The position numbers were made by a program, and so were the translations under genes. DNA of 64,000 nucleotides from Onchocerca volvulus (lineage: Eukaryota > Nematoda > Chromadorea > Rhabditida > Onchocercidae): assembly GCA_000499405.2 (NCBI GenBank), contig HG738137.1:14873661-14937660 (forward strand), written 5' to 3'. Below, piece after piece: positions 1-12,202 of the stretch (positions within the stretch are counted from its first letter, which is position 1; every line of letters starts with the position of its first letter). The notes under the pieces were generated by a model, which saw only the letters and a list, made by a program, of their open reading frames with translations, was not told the origin of the DNA and searched no databases.

Positions 1-1600
1 ATTTTCAAAGATTTGTAAATAAGCATGTTATGAAAATTGCTGCAGAAAATAATTTAAATGATTCACCAATTTTAGCTGATTATTTTAAAAACAAAACAAA
101 TGGTAAACAAAATTTTGACTGAAAAAAAAAAGTTCAAGGCAAATCTTTCCTTTTTCTTTGAATTTTTTTTTAAAAAATTAAAATCAAATTAATGAATTAT
201 ATTACCAATACTGGATCAAATTATCAAAATCAAAAGTTTGTTTTGTCGAATTTAAGTTATTATTTCGGTATTTTAAAGAATAGTAAATGATCTTGGAAAT
301 GAATTTGAGCATAGAAATATCTTTTATACGTATTATCTTTCGCATCATGGTTGATTTGAAATATATGTTACTTATTTTAATGCAGTTATTATAGCATTTT
401 GATTAAATATAATGATAATTAAATTCAAATTATAGTTTTAAATAATCAATACGTTGGCAAAATATTAACTTTTGTCGGAAAATTTGTTGGCAAAATATCA
501 ACTATTCAATATGGAATCAATCAATTAATTGTCAGTTCATTAATTGATCGGCAATTAAAGCGATCAATCAATTGGATGAGATCAAGAAAATGAAAAAAAG
601 GGAACTATAGAAAAAGGTAAGAAAAAAGATGGATAAATTAAATACTAATAATAATGAACAATTTTAAACGGTCAATAAAGACTTTACTTCTAGTATAGGA
701 TCAAACATTGAAAAGATGAATTTCATCATTCTTTTTCTTACAATTAATTATTATTTTGCTTCGTATTTCTATAATTTAACAATTTATCATGATATGTTAA
801 AAATAATACAGACGAAACGTAAAAAGGATTTTACAGATTTTTTAAAAATATTTTCAAAATTTTAAAATCTGAATTTAAAAAAAAAAAATCTGCATAAAAG
901 GCAAGAAGTAGTTTCACTTCCTATAATATGTCGAAAATAATAGAGGATGAAAGATGAAAAGAATTTTATTTCCAAAATTTCAAAAAAATGAAGGTTAAAT
1001 TAAAAAAAAAAAAAAAAAAGAAAAGTTTGCATAATATGCAAGATATATTAAAAATCATCATGAATTAAATGTAAAAATGAATTTTACAGTTTTTAAAATA
1101 AAATTTTCGAAATTTCAAAATCTTAAAACTTAAATTTGAAAAATGTTTGCATAATAAGCAAGAAGCAATTTGACACATTTAAAATGATTTTAGTAGATAA
1201 ATAATGGCGGGTAGTACGAGAACTGGCAAAGAATCAACTCAATTTACGGAGCACTTCCGTTAATCGGTTCTATCAAATGCTTAAGAAATAATTTTGTCTA
1301 ACAAAGGAACATGATAGCCGATCTTCCCATCGTCCAGCTGTCCATTTCGATCAACGATTTTTCGGCCATTTCATTATTTTCAGAAAATTTTCCTCTCTTC
1401 TCCAGCGAGACAAGTCATTTGTCTGATATTGACCCTTCCCTACCCATTAGTCGCCAGCCATAATCTTATTGAAAATTATAAAAATTTATGTTTACTACCT
1501 AATTTGCAAATTTAAGAAAATTCATTTCACCACCTAGTACGTAAATAAAATTTTTAGTAAATTAAGTGGTGGAATAAATCCTCATAATTTTCAATAAACA
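1..1600. other. non-coding AT-rich stretch with a GC-richer patch
   Basis: No convincing coding exon on either strand. About 1200-1470 is distinctly richer in G and C than its surroundings and carries no long frame. It could be a transposon remnant or a regulatory segment; I cannot identify it. Confidence 0.4.
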
Positions 1601-2275
1601 AAAGATTATCATATAAAATACCATATTAAATTGGTACTGGAATTCCTACAGGATTGTATCGTTATACAAAATTTCGAGAAGTTATTAAAATATTGTTGAT
1701 GTCGAAAAAATCTGAAAGATAATTATTGTAAACAAGAGATGTTAAAGGGATCAACAAGCGAATTATGTTTACCGCCAAAAGGATAAGTATTTTTGCCGCC
1801 AAAATGCTCCGATTAACAAAAAAACAAAGAAAGGTAAACCAAGTATAAGGCGACACGTTGGAGATCAGAAAAAGAGGAGGAGTCCCGAAAGGATTTAAAA
1901 GGTTCGGATTTTGGAGTAAGTTTGGTTCAAGTTAGTTCGAGTTCGGAGTTTCTACACCGAACAGATCGAAGCAATAACAGCAGCTCGAGTTCAAGTTCGA
2001 TACTCATCGACAAATAATCAACAATTCAGCAGTATTCTTTGTTAATCTCTGTGAGTACCAAAGGAAACAATCCAATGATCAATTTGGTTGGATATTCTTA
2101 AATGATTTTCTCTACCGTTTAGAAAGAATCACTCTTCCATCAATCAATAAACAGGAATTTTCTCTTTAACAAAAAAACTTTCCCGGCAGTTGGATATAAA
2201 AGAAGAAAGTTGCATCAATTATATACATTTAATGCATTAGGTTTAATTTATAAATCTATTTTCACATTAATAAAA
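1601..2275. repeat. dispersed repeat, longer copy
   Basis: The outer parts of this segment (about 1601-1712 and 2211-2272) recur in the same order and orientation at about 2560-2742, where roughly 500 bases of the middle are missing. The middle (1850-2200) is GC-richer, with a TATA-like run near 1895 followed by a tract rich in GTTCGAGTTC-like words. This layout would fit a long terminal repeat, but I see no target-site duplication or coding remnant. Confidence 0.45.
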
Positions 2276-2559
2276 GCTAAATAAATCGAAAATTGAAATG
2301 AATTTTAAAATTTATTTTATAATTGGTTAATTACAGAATAAATGAAAAAAAAAGGACTGAAATTCCAAAAGTTTTTTAAATTTTCCTTATAGAATTATAT
2401 ATTTAATTAATTCTTCCTAAAATATATTTGGAATTTTATCACTAAAATAAATTTAGAGATTTTGAAACAAAAATAAATCTTTTTTCGCAAAAATTTTAAG
2501 TTTCTGTGATAATAATAATATTAGTAGTAGTACATTCTGTAATTTAATTATATTTTTTC

Positions 2560-2745
2560 GGAAAGATTATCGTATCAAATAAGTAACATCATTTTAAATA
2601 AGTGCTGTGATTCCTACGGTATTGTGTCGTTATACAAATATTTGGAAATTTATTGAAATATTGCTAGAAATAAAAAAAAAAAATCAAAATGCATTTAATA
2701 CATTGATTTCAATTTTATAAATTTATTTTCTCATCAACAGCATTT
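2560..2745. repeat. dispersed repeat, internally deleted copy
   Basis: This is a shorter, diverged copy of the element at 1601-2275. Both contain ATTCCTAC followed closely by a TCGTTATACAAA word, and both end in a block with TTTATAAAT/CTATTTTC-like sequence. Only the outer parts are present. Confidence 0.45.
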
Positions 2746-5400
2746 TTTTCACACAGAAAGGAATACTTCATTTTATTTTATTTTAATTTATTTTAATTCA
2801 TTTCGTTTTGTTTTATATTATACTATCGCTTCATACAGGCTATCCATTAATTTACAAAAAAGCTAAATTTAGGTATATAACGCATTTGAATAATTTATTA
2901 TTTCATGGATTTTTAATCAGAATTGGTTAAATTCATCTATTAAATTTTATCCAGTAAACTATATAATTTCGTTAAGGAATCCATTTTTAATTATTAGAAT
3001 CTTATCAGCAACAAACATTTCACGTTGTAACATTTTCATTTAATCATCATTGATGATATCCTTGTTTCATACTAAATTTTAAATTAAAATTGCAATTGCA
3101 ACACCAGAATTTACGCAAATTAATTAAACGGAAAACACATATCAAGGATTAAGTTAAATCTGAAAATTATGAAATTTATAAAAATAAAATCAGACCACTT
3201 AATAATACTGAAATCCAGGAAAAAAAAAAGTATAATTTAGCAAATATTATTCTTTGGGCCACTATGAAAAAAAGTGATAACGATGTATTATTTCTTTTCT
3301 TCTGATTTAATTTAGAGTTTTGACAGATATTCAAAAATAAGTACAATAAGATGAAGAGACTATAATATATACAAATCGATATATTTAAGCAATGAGAAAA
3401 ATCAGAAATATTCCATTTTTAAATGACAATTTAAAAAAAAAAAATCGTCTGATTAAAAAAATAGTGATAATTGGCTTTGAATTTATCACATTCATTCCCA
3501 CCGTTAACCATTATTCCATTTTGAAATGATAATTTAAAAAGAAATGGATCAGTTGATTAATAAAATCGAAGCTAATTATCACTATTTTATTAGTCGAATA
3601 ATAATAATAAAATATTTCACTTCTCAGAGAAATGAATTTTTGTGAAAAAAAAAAGAGAAAAGCGAAATTTTTTTTTTTGAATGAATCTAAAATTAAATTT
3701 ATTTTTGAGAAGTGAATTTCGTAAAATAAAATCATTCTTGTCTTGCTGAAATCCAAAAAAAAAGGTTAGTTTCATTTTTCACGCATTTAGTATTAATCAT
3801 TGTTCTCTTTAGCGTGGAAAATAAATTTTGTAGCCCATTAATTACTTTCGATTTCATTTCTTTTTTCGAGGGACCTAAAAAATTTCAATGATTAAAATTT
3901 AAAACTTGGGAAATTTAAATTTCGGAAATAATTTAATCGACAATTTTTCATTTCAGCAATAAATAATAATTTCATATTGCATTATTTTGCAGAGCTTCTA
4001 ACTTTTACTTAATGAATTTGAACTGCTAAAAATGATTGAACTTCAATTATCAAAGTAACAATTAATTAATTGCTTTAATCATTGCACGATATTGATTTGA
4101 TCTTTTTTTTTTTTTTTTTTTCAACACATGAATGAGAAAATTGAAATTAAAATTAAAGACTTACACGTAGATACATTCAAGACATTACATTAATAACTTG
4201 TTCTAATTGTTTTCAAAATCGGACATTTTGACATCTAATCTGAAATACAATATGATTTTAATTAGAAATTGATCAATTTTAACTAATTCATGGATGATTA
4301 TATTCAATAATAGATGTTGACAGATATTTTCGAAAAGGTTTAAATTCCGTCGTAAAATATTTGAAAATTCGAAAAAGATAAAAGAAGAAACTTTTTTTTA
4401 ATCAATTATTTCAATTAGAGAATTTATCAAATATGTTTAATTTTCATAATGAATATTGATGAATATCTTCAAAAAAGTTTGAATTTCATCTCGAAATATT
4501 CAAAAACTAAAAAAAAACAAAGAAAAAATTTTTTTTACCAAAGAAAAAACTTTTCTGATTTTGCTTAAAATTTGCCGAAGAAAAGCTACATTGGATTTAT
4601 AATTGAAAGCATTTTTTGAAATATATTTATTATATTTCAGTTAATTTCAGTAATTTCACATATAAGTTAACAATTTTATTTTATGTTTCGATGAAAGAAT
4701 TTATTATAATAATAATTAATGATGAAATTACTAAAGTTTATTTAAACTTTTCTTACAGTTACAAAATTTATCGAAATGGTAACATAAACAACTAATAAAG
4801 GGTTATAAAAGCTATAAATATATTCCGTTTACAACTACAGTTATTTGAATTAGAGTTTCAATGATTAATTTTAGCTCAATTAATTTCTAAATTTCCACAA
4901 CAATGTAAATTAATAATCATTAACTGGTAAAACAGAGGATTTTTTTTTTTTAGTGTTACTTTACAGAAACTTCATTTAGTATTTATAATTATTAAAGGAG
5001 CAATTATCGATTGATTTTAATTTGTTTGTTTTATTTTCGTTTTTTTTTTTTTTATTCTTTTTATTCGAGGAAAAATTCTTACTATTCAATAATTATAGCC
5101 TTTTTAATAAATTGTTAATTTGCTAAAATATATATATATATATCTGCTAATATAGCAATAAGAATTTATAGTTCACAAAATCTTTTTAAAAATTCAGCAT
5201 TAGTTTCTGTTATCTTTTGATGTATTTTATAGATGAACAAACGATCCACAAAAATCTGCAAAATGACACATGACATTTTTGGAACGAAAAATTTAAAATT
5301 TTGATCGATAACAATAATCAATTATTTTAATTTATAAAAAAAAAAAAAGAAAATTAAAAAAATAAATTGGAATTTAAAATAAATTATTATTTTCATTCAA
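2746..5400. other. intergenic, no gene seen
   Basis: AT-rich sequence with homopolymer runs and a short TA run near 5130. The frame at 3511-3756 (-) is low-complexity Phe/Ile/Lys-rich translation and is not supported as a gene. Confidence 0.4.
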
Positions 5401-5401
5401 T

Positions 5402-5590
5402 ACTAGCTGGACTGGGCGATGTTCGATTGTTCAAAATCTTTAATCTCCGAAAGTTCCTAAACACGCGCCTTATTCATATTAATTCAAATTCTTAGATATC
5501 GAAAAGTCCTTACCTATTGCTTTTAAATTTTGACAAAACTTTGCATTCGAATACGCGCATGTATTTATACATGCTTTGCTGTAGCTCAGT
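5402..5590 (-). repeat. short derivative of the Helitron 3' end
   Basis: It starts with the ACTAGCTGGAC terminus and then follows the same series of words as the other copies in the window (TCAAAATCTT, TCCGAAAGTTC, CACGCG, CCTTACCTATTGC, TTTGCATTCGAA). The same block in reverse complement forms the 3' end of the decayed Helitron ending at 55584, so this is a non-coding derivative in inverse orientation. Confidence 0.65.
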
Positions 5591-6618
5591 CTGATTAAGT
5601 AGAAAAAAAAAGAAAGAAAAAAGCGCAGGTTTCTATTGTTGGGAAAAAAAACTGATATTTTGTAATTTTATTTGTAGTTTGGTTGGACTGCAAACTGTTT
5701 CTTGCTATTGTGATTAAACTAGGTCAGCAATAAGTGTGAAGAGGTTTTTTTGTATCTTTTGTGACAGAGATGAATGTTGTTGTTGATTGATAAAGAGTGT
5801 TTCTTGGTAACAAACAATTATCAGAGAACATTCAGTCAAATTAATCACTGGGTTATTCTTTCCTTTGTAGCTGATAGATAAGAATACTATTCAAGTGAAT
5901 TGTCCGATTATTGCTACTGTTTTGTCACTTTGAACTGTCGAACTGGAATCGCTGGAACTCCGAGCTATTGTTGCTGCATCGATCTTTGTCTTGATCTTTG
6001 AATTGGAGTGTTTTGGTAGTAAACATATTTGTCGTCCCTATGAAACTATGCCGTGCCACTTGACCTTTGGTATTCCTTGTTTACAATTATTGTCGCAGCG
6101 TTATTTGACATCATTCAGTTTTCACTCATATCTAATATGTTTAATTTCACAATACTTGTGGATATACAAAATTTTTTTTGTTGTTCCATTATCACTATCT
6201 GTGTAGATATAGAGCTTGTCTGATTTGGCGACTTTAAAAGCTATTAAATGGATAAATTGTGATTTTATTTATTTATCAATTTTTTCGTCTAAAACAATAT
6301 TAAAATGAATGAAGAGAAGTAGGAAGAAAATTTAAAAAAAAAGAAAAAAAGTGAAAAATTGATTTTCTCATTTTTCTTCTGCTCATAGCGGAAATTACGG
6401 AGTGGAAAATTTTCTCAAATGATGAATAAATTAATTTAATCCTAATATAGTTTTATAATGTATTATGTTAAATTCAGGTAATTATAATAAAATAAAAGTA
6501 CGAATATATATTACCAAATAATTAGTAAATTTCTTTAATACATTGAATCGATCGCTATTTAAAATTCATTATTAGTGAATTAGCTTGATTTCGAAATTCA
6601 ATTACCAATTTGATCAAT
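5591..6618. other. region downstream of the K2P gene
   Basis: This follows the inferred stop of the K2P channel gene on the minus strand and may hold its 3' UTR. A GC-richer patch at about 5640-6210 contains a 71-aa plus-strand frame resembling no family I know. I see no other gene. Confidence 0.35.
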
Positions 6619-9600
6619 TTACTTAAAGTTTAAAAAAATAAAAAAAAAAAAAAAAAAAAAGTTACCAGAGTTTCAAGAAGTGATGCATCGGTTTGAGTTG
6701 ATTTTACTCGTTGTTTTCCACGTAATTCAACTTTTCCAACAATTTGTTTTTTACTTAATTCTGGCATAATTTTATATAAGACATGACTTCTCAATGGCAT
6801 CTTTGATAAGATTTTGTCGAAACTTATCAATGGTTCCTCATCTTCTATAATATAAACTGATTAATTAATTAATTAATTACTAACAAATTAACTGGTGAAA
6901 TTACATTAAAGAAAATCCTACCGTTTGATATTTATTGGAAACGAAAATTTTGTATGAAAATTTGAAATTATCTATCCAAAAAAAAGTTTATTATCAAATT
7001 AATTATATTCATTTTTTTTCTTCAAATTTTTAAATCTCATTTAGATATAATTATTGAAAGTTGAGGTTTTGTCCGTAATTTTCAAACTATGGTCTTATAT
7101 TTCAAAGAAATATTTTAATAGTTCTATATTTAATTTCTAAAATATGCCATTCATTAAATTATGTTCAAAAAAAGAATATTTTGCATGTTAATATTATTCA
7201 ACTTGATTAATAATTAACATTTAATTAGATAATTAATTAACTTTTTGGCAATTCCCGATTAGCAATATCATTGTTTGCATCACCATTATCATTATCAATA
7301 TCATCGTATTCAATAAAATCATACTCTTCACATTTGGCATTTTCCAAAGCATCTTTATACTCATTATCGATACTTTTATCCATTCCCTTACAAATAAAAA
7401 AAAACAACAAATTATTAATTTGAAAAAAAAATACAAAACAAAAACAAAAATTAATATCGCAGACTTTCTCGAACAATTAAAGATTTTTATTTTTTATAAA
7501 TAGAAAGAAAAAAATTAAGTTTTTATTTATCATAAATTGAATTCAAAATAATATTAACAAATGAATGATGATGATTAATTTTTGTTCAAAAAAAAGTATT
7601 AATTCCAACTATTCTGGGAGTTTATGACAATATTATTTAAATTGATATATTAATATTAAAAAAAAAAAATATAATAAAAAATCTTTAAAGTGAATAACGA
7701 GAAGATGAATTGAGCAATAAAATATTTGGAGTAATGTAATAATTGATTTAATTTTCCTTTTTTTTTTCTGATTAGCTTGATATTAATTAATTTTTTTAAT
7801 GAGTAATACAAAAACAAAATCAATTTATATATGCATATATTAAATTTGATCAAATTAGATTTGAAATTAATGAAACGATGCATTTAAAAAGTGAAGTTTT
7901 AGAAGAAAATTAATTACCGTAGTATTAATTAACAAAATTAATTACCGTAGCTAATGCTTCAATTTGTTGTTGTATAACATTAATGACAGTTGACACTAAT
8001 GCAAGACCAATTAGGAGACATACGCCAATATATGCAATATAAGCTGGTTGACTCGGTAAAACATCACCAAATCCAATAGTTGTAAATGATATTAATGTAA
8101 AATAAAGTGATGTACCTGAAACGTGACAAAGTTGATTTGCCAATTCCCAGGTTAACTTTAAGAAGTTAACCTGGAAATGTAAATTACAAGTCGTGGGTTG
8201 ACGTAGATTCTACATGGAACACGTCACAAATTTAAATGATGTATTACAACGTAAAAGTTATTCGTTTTCTAATTGAACTATTTTTTTTTTTTTTTTTTTT
8301 GGTTTAAACGTCCGAAATTAATAAATAATTTATGAAGAAATAAATCACATTTTAAGTATTCTAACGATTTCAAACATAATGAAAAATTTTGAAATGAAAA
8401 ATTATATTTAGAAAAAATGGATTAAATATTATAGCAAAATTTAAATGATTTAAATTGATAACTAATAATAAAATTCGATTTACCATAATCCCAATCATTT
8501 TCGAGAAAAAGAAATAATCCGGCACAAGCAAATGCCCAAATGATTGTAATTAAAATTAGTACGCCTACTGGAAATTTAAGTAATTCCTCATTTTCATCCA
8601 AAGTACTTGAATTTTTTCCTGATAATGACATTTGTCGTTCCTAAAAAAGAAATTATAACAATGAAAAAAGGAAAAGAAAAAACAATCAGTGGTTTGTAAA
8701 GTTTGCGAAGTGTGCAAATCTGTAAATTTTTATTGTTTAATTCAATTATTTTCAATGTTCAGTTAGCTTTCGATCCCAAAACTTTCAAATTTTAAAATTT
8801 TAATTTTCTAAATTGCTTTCTACTGATAATTTTCAAAATCATATTTTTCATGCTATTATTTCACGAATTATTGAAAAATTTATCTTTTTGAACTGAAAAA
8901 AAAAAAAAAAGTAGAATTATTTAGATTATCATATTTATGCAAAATTTTCAATAATTAACAACAAGTTGATTAAAAATGCTATTTATTGATTAGAATTTCA
9001 TTTTATTACATGATAAAAATATCCATGTTTTACCAATGTAAATAAAATGTTATATAAAGCAGTTTTGGCGAATGCATTAACTGAAATGAAATTTCAACAG
9101 TTTTTATTTGATTGATTATTAAAAATTGATTTTAAATATCAATTTATATAGAAATAAATAATTTCGAAATTTTGAGATTTTAAAGTTTGCATATTTTATA
9201 TTTCAAAGATGAAAAAAGGTTCAAATTTTCAGTCATAGAATCAAAAAATAGCAAACAATGGGCAAGAAATGTTAAAGTTTTTATATTCATGTGAGTTTTC
9301 CTAATTTCGAATAAAAATTTTCCATATCAGGATAAATAATTATCTCTATTTCTGATAATATCTGACGGTATTTTTTTTTTTTTTTTTAGGTAAAAACCAA
9401 TAATTGACGAAATTCTATTCTTACAATATGTTTTTCTAAATCTTTCGAGACAACTCGGGATGATCGAGCTAATGTTTTTGCTAACATAATCCATAAAATT
9501 TTGCAAAATCGTCCGAATAAGCTACCCAAAGCAATTAATGAGTATAATGTTAACGGTATACCGATGAATGCGTAAATTAACGTTAATAAACGCCCAAATG

Positions 9601-12010
9601 GTGTTACTGGATAAATATTTCCGTAGCCTGAAATAGATGCTTATTTAAATCACAGATATTCCCTTTTGATCAAATAATAATATTGAAGAGAATTCAATCG
9701 CAAGAATTTTTATACTTTAGCCTCGTGTGGCTAGTCCAGCTAATTCTATATGGCCTGGCCACATTTCGCACGTCCTATACAAATAAAAATGTCAATGTTC
9801 GTTTGTTCAAAATCTTAAATCTCCGAAAATTCTCAAAAACGCACGTTATCCATACAGAAAAAAAAAAAAAAAAAGAAAAAAAACGCGCCAATTTGAATGT
9901 AACGTTATATCAAAATTTCAATCAATGAACAGCTACATTTTTATTTAGATAGATTAGATTTACAATACTTTTTTATTTTTACTGTAATTATATAAGATTC
10001 GCAAAAAAATATTACTATATATATATATATAGTCTTATCTCGTTGCACTCTTATCTCTTAAAATTTAAATGATTATTTGAATAATTAAATAAGTATTGAA
10101 AATGCTTTAAAAGTTCGATGATGCTAAATGATTATTGATTGTAAGCTAAATGATTATTGATTATACTATAGAAGTTACATATTTATTAATCATACTTTAA
10201 AAACTAAATTATTATTTACTACATCGTAAAAGCGAAATGATTGTTGATAATACCAATGATTATTAATCATTTTCTAAAAGTTCACCCATCAATATCATCA
10301 TTATTAGTAATCATGTCTTAAAAATTAAATGATCAGTAATTATATTTTAAAAGTAGAGTATTATTGATCGTACAATCAAATTGATCAGCAAATTGATAAG
10401 AGAATTTAACAAATTAAATCATTGCTAACTTATCTTACCAATAGTTGTATAAACCGTAAGTGAGTAAAAAATTGATCCCCAAAATGTCCATTTAGTATCA
10501 TTCAGAGTGGGATGTTTTATTCCTAATTTTTTGGTCAATCTTGTTAATATTTTAATCGTTTGATTATAAGTTCGCATTGCACTTAATCCTTTCAAATTAT
10601 GAATTCGATATGCCATTTCCTGAAATGATCGTTTAGAATTTACGAATATCTTGATCTTTGATCTAGGAAAGATTAATGATAAAATTGCACATAAAATGAG
10701 CTAATTATGTTTGCAAATGTATTTTGCATAATAAAAGTAAAAATAATAAATATATGGATGAATATTGTAAGTGGTAATTGATATGAATTAAATATATCAT
10801 GCATTAATAATGATAATCAAAAAATGAATGTACAAAATAGCAGTAAAAAATGATAATATTGGTGATAATACTCAGTGAATAAATATGTAATAATGACAAT
10901 TATAAAATAGCAAATATTTATAATAGAAAATAAAAAAAATTTGATTAAAAAAATGTGTAATTGATTAATAATATGAGTTAAATATCTGTTTCATAATAAT
11001 GATAATTGTATGATAATAAATGCATAAAGTGGCAACAAAAAATTAATAATGTTAAATGAATGGATATCATTATACAATAATAGATACAAAATGACGATAA
11101 AAAATAATAATATTAATACTAATATTTAATGAATGAATTAATAATTGGTAATTGATATGTATAATAAATTAAAATCTAATTTATAATAAAGATAATAGAA
11201 ATTGCTGATTTGTATTTATAGTTATAAATCTTATTAGTCTTAATGGAATTGTTCATCACAATTGATTAATTGAATGTTTAAATAAAAAGCCAACAGGATT
11301 TGAAAAATTAATAAATTTCCGAGATTTCTTAGAACAAATTTTTATTAAAAATTGGAAAAAAAAAAGCAAAAAACGTTTCTTTGCTCGGAAACTATTATCT
11401 TAAAAATTTCCATCTCCTAAAAACTATTTGCTTAAATTAAAAAATAAATGAAAATGGCACAGAAACATACAAAATATATGAGATACAGAGAAAAAAATGA
11501 TAATAATTTTTCGAAAATTAAATTGCATTCAATATAATTCTGCAATATATTTTCATTTTTTGATAATTAGCAATATCTATTTTTTAAAATACAAATTTAC
11601 AATTAATATTGTTCAAATTAAAATTTTTAAAAACTTTAATGTAACGTTTTATCATACTCCAATGCATTTAGATCAAGAATTCAAAAACAATAAATAATTT
11701 TCGGAAAATTTTTGTCATGTGGTGATATTTTTAATTATTGTTCAGCAATTATCTGCAATTAATTATTTGAAATAATTTGATTTTTCAAACCAAAAAATTA
11801 CTTAAAAATTACTTTTAAATTTACCTCAAATATTTCATTCTGTTCACGTTGATGTAATTCAATATCTCGACGTTCGTTAGGACCTTCCACGTTCATAAAC
11901 ATTAATGCGCCAATTAACGTGTACACAAGTAATATTCCAATTGGTATTAATGGACGAAGGCCAATCGTTAAAAATGCGTGAACATTTCGGATTGCTTTTG
12001 CTATAGGCAT
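6619..12010 (-). CDS. two-pore-domain potassium channel (TWK/K2P family)
   Basis: Membrane leak K+ channel of about 407 aa. Exons: 12010-11825, 10619-10439, 9627-9425, 8640-8484, 8115-7946, 7386-7242, 6844-6666, then probably a stop-only exon (TAA 6621-6619) after a 44-nt T-rich intron; all phases agree. TM1 is at about residues 22-40 in exon 1. The first selectivity filter, TTIGYGN (residues 120-126), spans exons 2/3, followed by TM2. TM3 is in exon 4. The second filter, TTIGFGD (254-260), precedes TM4 in exon 5. These two pore loops and four membrane segments define K2P channels. The tail is cytosolic: exon 6 is Asp/Asn/Glu-rich and exon 7 basic. The start at 12010 has an in-frame TAA just upstream, but it lies in a tandem repeat, so a further 5' exon cannot be excluded. 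The family is certain; the particular TWK member is not. Confidence 0.9.
7914..7950 (-). promoter_or_regulatory. duplicated splice donor of K2P exon 5
   Basis: The donor context (minus strand TACGGTAATTAATTTT) occurs twice, 30 bases apart, with donors after 7946 and 7916. Use of the downstream donor would add codons that reach an in-frame TAA and truncate the channel after TM4, so the upstream donor is the coding choice. Confidence 0.45.
8147..8174. repeat. perfect 12-bp inverted repeat in a K2P intron
   Basis: Arms CCAGGTTAACTT (8147-8158) and AAGTTAACCTGG (8163-8174) with a 4-base loop. It lies 31 bases upstream (5') of K2P exon 5 on the coding strand, within the intron and close to the acceptor. 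Confidence 0.8.
9721..9955. repeat. short Helitron derivative inside a K2P intron
   Basis: It begins with the CTAGTCCAGCTAAT / GGCCTGGCCACATTTCGC terminus block and the TTCGTTTGTTCAAAATCTT block. It ends with the block related to GTAACGTT...TCAAAATTTCAA in the opposite sense, giving a compact element with inverted parts. It lies between K2P exons 2 and 3. The 81-aa frame reported here is translation of the repeat. Confidence 0.55.
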
Positions 12011-12202
12011 CTTTTACACGTTCACACGTAAATTTATCTGAAAATGCTTTTGCTATAAGCATCTTTTACACGTTCACACGTAAATTTATCTAAAAACGCC
12101 TAAGCTATAAGCATCTTTTACACGTTCATACGTAAATTTATCTAAAATGCTTTTGCTACAGGCAGGCATCTTTTACACGTTCGCACGTAAATTTATCTGA
12201 AA
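11994..12202 (-). repeat. 52-bp tandem repeat (4 copies) over the K2P start codon
   Basis: Copies begin at 11994, 12046, 12098 and 12149; the last carries a 4-base insertion. On the coding strand each unit holds a TTTTCAG-like acceptor (TTTCTA in weaker copies), then ACGTGTGAACG, then AAGATG. The innermost ATG (12010) opens the channel frame. The next one out (12062) opens a 61-codon frame that overlaps the channel in another frame. The unit may multiply upstream starts or trans-splice acceptors. Confidence 0.8.

Noticed and set aside
5991..6206. 71-codon frame (+)
   Set aside because: No family resemblance and no splice context. It lies in the 3' flank of the K2P gene.
11994..12202. CRISPR-like array
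   Set aside because: Contiguous tandem repeat with no unique spacers, in eukaryotic DNA.
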